Shown here piece by piece: positions 1 through 4,492 of a stretch of DNA of 5,194 nucleotides. How positions within the stretch are numbered: position 1 is the stretch's first letter; every line of letters begins with the position of its first letter. Source of the DNA: Frankiales bacterium (GTDB lineage Bacteria > Actinomycetota > Actinomycetes > Mycobacteriales > SCTD01); NCBI GenBank assembly GCA_025464915.1, contig JAODNF010000034.1, positions 1 through 5,194 on the forward strand, given 5' to 3'. The notes beneath the pieces were generated by a model, which worked only from the letters and a program-made list of their open reading frames with translations, was not told where the DNA came from and did not search any database. The translations under genes and the position numbers were made by a program.

Positions 1-65
1 TCGTGGTCGGTGCGCGGGTGCTTCTGGGCGGTGCCGCAGCAGCAGTCGCGGCAGAGCAGGACCAC
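1..65 (-). CDS. Cys-rich protein, probable thioredoxin-like [2Fe-2S] ferredoxin (N-terminus only)
   Basis: Only about the first 21 residues are present; the gene runs off the left edge. From the GTG at 63-65 the frame reads a short hydrophobic strand followed by CRDCCCGT and then a KHP..DH segment. Four Cys fall at positions 5, 8, 9 and 10. This opening resembles small actinobacterial proteins annotated as (2Fe-2S) ferredoxin domain-containing, where a beta-strand leads into the first cluster cysteines; that family match is from memory and the rest of the cluster ligands are out of view. The start is uncertain: the GTG has GAGG only two bases upstream, which is too close for a good ribosome site, and no ATG or GTG lies nearby upstream in frame. 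A CTG at 84-86 overlapping the bcp stop would add seven residues. It sits about 17 bp after the peroxiredoxin and probably shares its transcript. A redox role beside a peroxidase is plausible but inferred. Confidence 0.5.
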   Translation of the reverse strand, partial: MVLLCRDCCCGTAQKHPRTDH

Positions 66-82
66 GACCTCGGAGGAGCCGC

Positions 83-547
83 TCAGAGCGCGTTGTCCTT
101 CAGGAGCTTCGCGACGTGGCCAGTCGCCTTCACGCCGTACAGGGCCTGGGAGATGTTGCCCTTCTCGTCGATGAAGAAGGTCGAGCGGATCACGCCGACG
201 ACGGCCTTGCCGTAGAGCTGCTTCTCGCCGTAGGCGCCGTAGGCCGTCAGAGTCTCCTTGTCGGGGTCGGAGAGCAGGGGGAACGTCAGCCCTTCCTTCT
301 CGACGAACCTCGCGAGCTTGTCCGGTTTGTCCGGGGAGATGCCGAGCACGGTGTAGCCGGCGTCGTCGAAGACGGCGAGGTTGTCTCGGAAGTCGCAGGC
401 CTGCTTCGTGCAGCCGGGCGTCATGGCGGCGGGGTAGGCGTAGAGGACCACCTTGCGACCCTTGAAGTCGCTGAGCTTCACCGTGTTTCCCTCAGCGTCG
501 AGGAGGGTGAACGCCGGGGCCTTGTCGCCGGGGGAGAGTCGAGTCAC
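83..547 (-). CDS. bcp: BCP-type thiol peroxiredoxin (thioredoxin-dependent peroxide reductase)
   Basis: This 154-residue protein has the usual length for the BCP/PrxQ family of cytosolic peroxidases, which reduce H2O2 and organic hydroperoxides using thioredoxin-type reductants. The peroxidatic motif is at P39-A-A-M-T43-P-G-C46: Cys46 is the attacking cysteine, with Pro39 and Thr43 in their family positions. Cys51 gives the CX4C spacing of the resolving cysteine typical of the atypical 2-Cys PrxQ subgroup. Arg121 in the RSTFFID strand is the conserved active-site arginine. The N-terminal LSPGDKAPAFTL is also typical, and there is no signal peptide. The start is a GTG; AGGG eight bases upstream (556-559) serves as ribosome site and overlaps the TAG stop of the permease, so the two are likely cotranscribed and coupled. 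The common family segment before TPGC is KDD or KAM; here it is AAM, a mild variation that leaves the catalytic residues intact. Confidence 0.95.
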   Translation of the reverse strand: MTRLSPGDKAPAFTLLDAEGNTVKLSDFKGRKVVLYAYPAAMTPGCTKQACDFRDNLAVFDDAGYTVLGISPDKPDKLARFVEKEGLTFPLLSDPDKETLTAYGAYGEKQLYGKAVVGVIRSTFFIDEKGNISQALYGVKATGHVAKLLKDNAL

Positions 548-555
548 GGCGCCAA

Positions 556-559
556 CCCT
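556..559 (-). promoter_or_regulatory. Ribosome binding site of bcp, overlapping the upstream stop
   Basis: AGGG on the minus strand lies eight bases before the GTG start of the peroxiredoxin and shares bases with the TAG stop of the permease gene (558-560). This supports the GTG as the real start and suggests that ribosomes finishing the permease feed initiation on bcp. Confidence 0.55.
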
Positions 560-1700
560 AGTCAGCGATGGCGTCGGCCCGGGCGGCCGCGGCCGAGGTC
601 TCCCAGCGCTGCTCGATGCGCCCGAACCGCCACAGCGCCAAGGCGAAGACCCAGACGCCGACGAAGATCCCGACGATGAGGAAGCCTGCTCGGTTGAGGT
701 TGAAGTCGTTGGCGTAGTCCCAGAACCCGCCGGACAGCGAGAGCTGCTGCGAGAACACCTGCGCGATCTCGAGCCCGCCGATGAAGACGGCCACCACGAT
801 CGACAGCCCGGTGATGACGAGGTTGTAGTAGACCTTCCGGACCGGCCGCGAGAACGCCCAGCCGTAGGCGAAGTTCATGAACGAGCCGTCAATCGTGTCG
901 AGCAGCGACATGCCGCCGGCGAATAGCAGCGGCAGCGACAGCAGGGCCCAGAACGGCAGGCCCGCGGCGACCGACGTCCCGGCGAGCACGAGCAGCGCGA
1001 TCTCGGTCGCGGTGTCGAAGCCGAGGCCGAACAGGATGCCGAGCGGGTACATCTTCCAGCTGGTGTCGATCGACCGGGCCAGCGGGCCGAAGAAGCGCAT
1101 GAGGAAGCCGCGGTTGTTGAGCTGCTGCTCGAGCTCCTCCTCGTCGTACAGCCCCCGCCGCAGGTCTCGGAACACCTTGAGGATCCCGACCAGGACGAGA
1201 AGGTTGAGCAGCGCGATGAGGAGCAGGAACGCCCCCGAGACCGAGGTGCCGACGAGCCCCGTGTAGTGGTGCAGCGAGCTGTTCTCGTCGCGCACCTCGC
1301 TGCCCAGCGCCTTCGCGCCGAGGCCGAGCAGGATCGTCAGCGCCATCACCACTGACGAGTGGCCGAGGGAGAACCAGAAGCCGACCGACAGTGGGCGCTT
1401 GCCCTCGGCCATCAGCTTGCGGGTGGTGTTGTCGATCGCGGAGATGTGGTCGGCGTCGAAGGCGTGCCGCATGCCCAGCGTGTAGGCGAGGGCGCCGGTG
1501 CCGAGGCCGAAGGTGGTCTTGCTGTCGATCTTGTAGTGGCCGCGCGAGCCGAGCCACAGCAGCAGGAACCCGCTGATGTGCAAGAACGCGATGACGGCGA
1601 ACATCGCGCCCAGCCGGCGCCATTCGTCCGGTGCCAGCCGATCGCGGAGCGGGACCCGGGACAGTGGGCGTTCCTGCAGGAGTGTCACGGGGACACTCAA
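558..1700 (-). CDS. HoxN/HupN/NixA-family nickel/cobalt permease (NiCoT)
   Basis: A 380-residue integral membrane protein that should import Ni2+ and/or Co2+ across the cytoplasmic membrane. The family signature is in the second membrane segment: R78-HAFDADH85-I with the H-x4-D-H metal-binding pattern (H79, D84, H85). Further NiCoT motifs are FSLGHSSVV (110-118), LGFDTATEI (226-234) and GMSLLDTIDGSFM (263-275). Hydrophobic segments are roughly 30-50, 65-80, 105-132, 150-175, 220-245, 248-272, 290-315 and 338-358, fitting the eight-helix family topology, with a charged cytoplasmic loop around 177-212 (DEEELEQQ). The motifs do not separate nickel from cobalt; the adjacent nickel-type operator and the lack of a cobalamin riboswitch favour nickel (inference). 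The start is ambiguous: TTG at 1698-1700 as given, or GTG at 1686-1688, four codons shorter; neither has a well-spaced ribosome site. It follows egtD by 24 bp and precedes bcp by 10 bp. Confidence 0.92.
   Translation of the reverse strand: MSVPVTLLQERPLSRVPLRDRLAPDEWRRLGAMFAVIAFLHISGFLLLWLGSRGHYKIDSKTTFGLGTGALAYTLGMRHAFDADHISAIDNTTRKLMAEGKRPLSVGFWFSLGHSSVVMALTILLGLGAKALGSEVRDENSSLHHYTGLVGTSVSGAFLLLIALLNLLVLVGILKVFRDLRRGLYDEEELEQQLNNRGFLMRFFGPLARSIDTSWKMYPLGILFGLGFDTATEIALLVLAGTSVAAGLPFWALLSLPLLFAGGMSLLDTIDGSFMNFAYGWAFSRPVRKVYYNLVITGLSIVVAVFIGGLEIAQVFSQQLSLSGGFWDYANDFNLNRAGFLIVGIFVGVWVFALALWRFGRIEQRWETSAAAARADAIAD
1680..1698. repeat. Inverted repeat over the permease start codon
   Basis: Perfect 7-bp arms GAGTGTC and GACACTC are separated by five bases. 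The element covers the first base of the alternative GTG start and the last base of the TTG start of the nickel/cobalt permease. In the mRNA it would fold into a hairpin covering the first codons, which could limit initiation; as DNA it could be a second protein site. The role is not known, and the arms are short enough that chance cannot be excluded. Confidence 0.5.
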
Positions 1701-1703
1701 CCC

Positions 1704-1728
1704 CTAGTTGCGAACCCTTCGCAACTAG
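1704..1728. promoter_or_regulatory. Perfect 11-bp inverted repeat resembling a Nur (nickel uptake regulator) box
   Basis: The arms CTAGTTGCGAA and TTCGCAACTAG are perfect complements around a 3-bp centre. The core reads TTGCGA-N5-TCGCAA, which fits the Streptomyces Nur-box consensus tTGCaa-N5-ttGCAA at the strongly conserved TTGC and GCAA positions. It lies directly before a nickel/cobalt permease start and overlaps the egtD TAG stop (1725-1727), so it would act on a promoter inside the end of egtD or at the junction. I see no convincing -10/-35 pair there. As RNA it would form an 11-bp stem with a 3-base loop followed by GGGG rather than a U tract, so a U-less terminator after egtD is the main alternative. 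Confidence 0.6.
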
Positions 1729-2663
1729 AGACGGCGCGCGAGCGTGAGGCTGAAGTCCTCGGCGGGGTCGGTCCAGGTCGTGACGACCGAGAAGCCGGCG
1801 TCGGCGAGCTCGGCCCGAATGCCGTCGACCCGGAACTTCGCGCTGGTTTCCGTCAGGATCTCCTCACCCGCGGCGATCCGCCACTCGAGACCGAGCAGGC
1901 GGACAGTGAGGTCGCGCCGGGCCCGCAGCCGCATCTCGATCCGCTCGTCCTCCGCGTTCCAGACGGCCACGTGGTCGAACGCGTCGGGGTCGAGGTCGGT
2001 GTCGAGCTCGCGGGACAGCACGTGCAGCACGTTCTTGTTGAAGGCCGCCGTCACCCCCGCGCTGTCGTCGTAGGCCCTGACGAGGCGGTCGACGTCCTTG
2101 ACGAGGTCGGCGCCCAGGAGGAACAGGTCGCCGGGTGCCGTGGCGCGGAAGACCCTGCGCAGGAACTCCCGCCGGGGCTCGGGTGTGAGGTTGCCGATCG
2201 TTGATCCGAGGAAGGCGACCATCCGGTCGCCGTCGGTGCCGGGAAGCGGCGCGAGCTCGTCCTCGAAGTCGGCGACGACGCCGCGCACCTCGATCTCGGG
2301 GAAGTCGCGGGTGATGCGGACCGCGGCGTCGTGGATGGGCTCCTCGGCGACGTCGAGGGGCACGAACAGCGAGGGGCGTACGGACTCGAGCAGCGCCTTC
2401 GTCTTGCGCGAGTAGCCCGCGCCCAGCTCCACCAGGGTCCCGACCTGCGGCAGCTCGGAGGCGTGCGCGTCGAGGATCGCCTGCTCGGTGCGGGTCGGGT
2501 AGTACTCGGGCAGCTCGGTGATGTCGTCGAAGAGCTGGCTGCCCTTGTCGTCGTAGAACCACTTCGGAGGGATCTCGACGGGCGTCCTCGTGAGGCCCTC
2601 GCGGACCTCGTCGGCCAGGCGGGAGGGGTCCGGCGCGCGCCGGACCTCGATCGAGAAGGTCAT
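1725..2663 (-). CDS. egtD: L-histidine N-alpha-methyltransferase (hercynine synthase) EgtD
   Basis: This 312-residue cytosolic enzyme transfers three methyl groups from S-adenosylmethionine to the alpha-amino group of histidine, giving hercynine, the first step of ergothioneine synthesis. Length and motifs match the family (mycobacterial EgtD is about 320 residues). Seen are PPKWFYDDKGSQLFDDIT (32-49), LPEYYPTRTE (51-60) holding the Tyr that contacts histidine, the SAM-binding ELGAGYSRKT (79-88), the acidic LDV (103-105), ADF (131-133), FLGSTIGNLTP (151-161) with the histidine-binding Asn158, Tyr198 in YDDSAGV, and E272-T-S274, which match the Glu and Ser that hold the substrate imidazole. 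All known substrate residues are therefore kept and the enzyme should be active. The ATG at 2661-2663 is chosen because family homology begins there and the ATG overlaps the egtB stop as ATGA; GAGG eight bases upstream supports it. The frame stays open further upstream into egtB, but that extension is not EgtD-like. Confidence 0.96.
   Translation of the reverse strand: MTFSIEVRRAPDPSRLADEVREGLTRTPVEIPPKWFYDDKGSQLFDDITELPEYYPTRTEQAILDAHASELPQVGTLVELGAGYSRKTKALLESVRPSLFVPLDVAEEPIHDAAVRITRDFPEIEVRGVVADFEDELAPLPGTDGDRMVAFLGSTIGNLTPEPRREFLRRVFRATAPGDLFLLGADLVKDVDRLVRAYDDSAGVTAAFNKNVLHVLSRELDTDLDPDAFDHVAVWNAEDERIEMRLRARRDLTVRLLGLEWRIAAGEEILTETSAKFRVDGIRAELADAGFSVVTTWTDPAEDFSLTLARRL
2627..2646. repeat. 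20-bp perfect palindrome in the egtD 5' coding region
   Basis: A fully self-complementary 20-bp G/C-rich block spans codons 6-12 of egtD, encoding the RRAPD stretch. In the transcript it could form a GC stem just downstream of the start codon. No function is known. Such a block is uncommon by chance in 5 kb, though Arg/Ala/Pro codons in a high-GC genome favour it. Confidence 0.4.
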
Positions 2664-3877
2664 CGGGCGAGCCTCAGTCCGGAGAAGGCCCAGCGCGACG
2701 GCGCCGGGAAGAAGTTGCGGTAGGTGATGCGCTCGTGCCCGGCAGGTGTTGCGCAGGACGCCCCGCGCAGCACGTGCTGGTCGTTCATGAACTTGCCGTT
2801 GTACTCGCCGACGGCGCCCGCGACCGGCGTGAAGCCGGGGTAGGGGAGGTACTGCGACGCGGTCCACTCCCAGACGTCTCCGACCATGTGGTCACCCGCG
2901 AGCCCGGGGTGCAGCCGGCCCGGGTCGAGCAGCTGTCCGCGTCGTGGTTCGACGTCGGCGGCCGCGACCTCCCACTCGAGCTCCGTGGGCAGTCGGGCGC
3001 CGGCCCAGCGGGCGTAGGCGTCGGCCTCGAAGAAGCTCACGTGGATGACCGGCTCGCCGAGCACCAGCGGTCGCACGCCCGCGGTGGTGAACGTGAGCCA
3101 GGTGCCGTCGACGTCCCACCAGTAGTCCGGGCAGCGCCACCCCTCGCGCTGCACGGCGTGCCAGCCGTCCGACAGCCAGAGGTCGGGGCGTTTGTAGCCG
3201 CCGTCTGCCATGAACGCGAGCCAGTCCTCGACCGTGACGGCCCGGTCCGCGATCTCGAAGTCCTGCAGCAGGACCTGGTGGCGCGGACCCTCGTTGTCGA
3301 ACGAGAAGCCGCCCGTGGCCCCCACGGAGTGGATCCCGCCGGACACGCCGCGGAACGACAGCGGCGCCGACGTCGCCGGCTGGTCGTCGGGTCGGGAGAT
3401 GTAGGCGGGGCCGAAGGCGTGCCGGGACAGCAGGTGCTTGATGTCCATGACGAGCAGCTCCTGGTGCTGCTGCTCGTGGTTGATGCCGAGCTCGACGAGG
3501 GTCAGGACGGCCTCGGACGGGTCCATCGCGAGGAGCTCCTCGACCGCAGCGTTGACGTGCTGCCGGTAGCGGCCGACCTCCTCGATGCCCGGTCGCGTCA
3601 CGAGCCCCCGCTCCGGTCGGGGATGCCGCGGCCCGACCGCCTCGTAGTAGCTGTTGAACAGGAAGCGGAAGCTGGCGTCGTAGGACTCGTAGTCGTCGCC
3701 GAGGACGAACTCCTCGAAGAACCAGGTGGTGTGGGCCCGGTGCCACTTGGTGGGCGAGGCGTCGGGCATCGACTGGGCCGTCTGGTCCTCCGCCGACAGC
3801 GGCGCGGCCAGGCCCTCGGTGAGGGCGCGGGTCTGCGCGAACCGGTCTGTCAGGCTCAACGTGCCTACGAGTGACAT
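2660..3877 (-). CDS. egtB: Ergothioneine biosynthesis sulfoxide synthase EgtB (DinB_2 + FGE-sulfatase fold)
   Basis: A 405-residue non-heme iron(II) enzyme, close to the usual 400-440. It uses O2 to form a C-S bond and sulfoxide on hercynine, with gamma-glutamylcysteine or cysteine as the sulfur donor. The N-terminal DinB_2-like four-helix domain (about 8-155) carries the iron triad: His49 in WHRAHTTWFFEEF, and His134 and His138 in HEQQHQE. The C-terminal formylglycine-generating-enzyme-like domain (about 175-405) shows ARLPTELEWEVAA (294-306), GDVWEWT (333-339), a YNGKFM.DQ.VLRGASC block (359-375) and YRNFFP (386-391). The RGGS motif usual in the family is RGAS here. FNSYYEAVGPRHPRPERG (74-91) and the C-terminal blocks look like the EgtB type often paired only with egtD, rather than the mycobacterial EgtB (from memory). 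Which thiol it uses cannot be read from sequence alone. AAAGGTG five bases before the ATG is a good ribosome site, and the stop overlaps the egtD start as ATGA. Confidence 0.95.
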   Translation of the reverse strand: MSLVGTLSLTDRFAQTRALTEGLAAPLSAEDQTAQSMPDASPTKWHRAHTTWFFEEFVLGDDYESYDASFRFLFNSYYEAVGPRHPRPERGLVTRPGIEEVGRYRQHVNAAVEELLAMDPSEAVLTLVELGINHEQQHQELLVMDIKHLLSRHAFGPAYISRPDDQPATSAPLSFRGVSGGIHSVGATGGFSFDNEGPRHQVLLQDFEIADRAVTVEDWLAFMADGGYKRPDLWLSDGWHAVQREGWRCPDYWWDVDGTWLTFTTAGVRPLVLGEPVIHVSFFEADAYARWAGARLPTELEWEVAAADVEPRRGQLLDPGRLHPGLAGDHMVGDVWEWTASQYLPYPGFTPVAGAVGEYNGKFMNDQHVLRGASCATPAGHERITYRNFFPAPSRWAFSGLRLAR

Positions 3878-3882
3878 GTGAT

Positions 3883-3889
3883 CACCTTT
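3883..3889 (-). promoter_or_regulatory. Ribosome binding site of egtB
   Basis: AAAGGTG on the minus strand sits five bases before the egtB ATG (3875-3877) and is the clearest Shine-Dalgarno in the window. It fixes the egtB start and suggests that egtB is initiated independently after the 36-bp gap that follows the DUF1684 gene. No promoter is evident in that gap. Confidence 0.7.
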
Positions 3890-3913
3890 CCCTGTGCCAC
3901 CGACAACAACGCG

Positions 3914-4492
3914 TCAACCAGCGAGAAGTTCACCGACCGGTACCTCCCTGTCCAGGACGTTGCCCGCCGGAGCGAGCGGGCAGCTCCACACCGGGTCGTA
4001 GGCGCAGGACGGGTGGTAGAGGAAGTTGAGGTCCAGCACGACCGAGCCGCCGGACCCGGCACCCAGGTCGGCGCCTTTGGCCGTGTCGAGCAGGTAGCGA
4101 CCGGCGCCGTACGTGCTGCCTCCCGTCGTCAGGTCCCTGACCGGCACGAACAGCCCTCCTGAGTAGTCGTCGAGCCACCACGCGTCGAGCGGTCCCCATG
4201 GCGTGCGCAGCACACCGATGCGGGACGTGCCCACTCCTCCGTCGAGAGTTCGGTGCTCAGGCGGTGCCGGTTCGATCGGCACCTCGCAGCGCCAGGCCGG
4301 GTCGTACGGTGCGACGGGGAGCCCGCTGTCCCGGCGCGGGTCAGCCGTCGGCAGCGGCGACTGCGAGGACGTGCGGAACAGCGCGTCCCGGCCCGCCCGC
4401 CAGCGCGCGTGACCGGCGGCGGGGTCGAGTGCGCGCACCTCGGCGTACAGGCCGTGGATCGCGCGCCGCCAGTCGAGCAGGTCCAGCGTCAT
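3914..4492 (-). CDS. DUF1684 family protein, function unknown
   Basis: This 192-residue soluble protein has the DUF1684 pattern over most of its length, and the family has no assigned reaction that I know of. Visible family features are an N-terminal helix with WRR (8-10), a central run of beta-strands, FVPVRDLTTGGSTYGAGRYL (115-134), and the C-terminal signature LDLNFLYHPSCAYDPVWSCP (153-172) followed by a PxxN.L...V..GE tail. Cys163 and Cys171 with His160 form a compact C-x7-C cluster that is a candidate metal or redox site, though this is speculation. There is no signal peptide or membrane segment. The ATG at 4490-4492 overlaps the stop of the flavoprotein gene as ATGA, which fixes the start; there is no separate clear ribosome site, so translation probably depends on coupling. 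It precedes egtB by 36 bp in the same direction, so a link with ergothioneine or thiol metabolism is possible but unproven. Confidence 0.85.
   Translation of the reverse strand: MTLDLLDWRRAIHGLYAEVRALDPAAGHARWRAGRDALFRTSSQSPLPTADPRRDSGLPVAPYDPAWRCEVPIEPAPPEHRTLDGGVGTSRIGVLRTPWGPLDAWWLDDYSGGLFVPVRDLTTGGSTYGAGRYLLDTAKGADLGAGSGGSVVLDLNFLYHPSCAYDPVWSCPLAPAGNVLDREVPVGELLAG

Noticed and set aside
1701..1724. Cobalamin riboswitch or NikR operator before the permease
   Set aside because: The gap is far too short for a cobalamin riboswitch and has no B12-box. The NikR pattern GTATGA-N16-TCATAC is absent.
1359..2204. Plus-strand open frame of 281 codons across the permease/egtD junction
   Set aside because: It is antisense to two well-supported genes, with no recognisable domain and biased composition.
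2664..2867. Upstream extension of the egtD reading frame giving a 380-residue protein
   Set aside because: The extra 68 residues are Arg/Ala-rich, overlap egtB out of frame and lie before the family's usual N-terminus. The ATG overlapping the egtB stop, with GAGG eight bases upstream, is the better start.
2735..3874. Long plus-strand open frame of 379 codons opposite egtB
   Set aside because: It mirrors egtB almost exactly, has low-complexity Val/Arg/Gly/Asp-rich content and no family motif. This is the expected antisense shadow of a high-GC gene.
2660..3877. DinB-type DNA-damage protein reading of the egtB N-terminal domain
   Set aside because: The DinB_2 fold is the normal iron-binding half of EgtB, and the C-terminal FGE-like domain plus adjacent egtD settle the assignment.
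3878..3885. GTGATCAC 8-bp palindrome between the egtB ribosome site and start
   Set aside because: It is short and partly made of the ribosome site itself; a palindrome this size is expected by chance.
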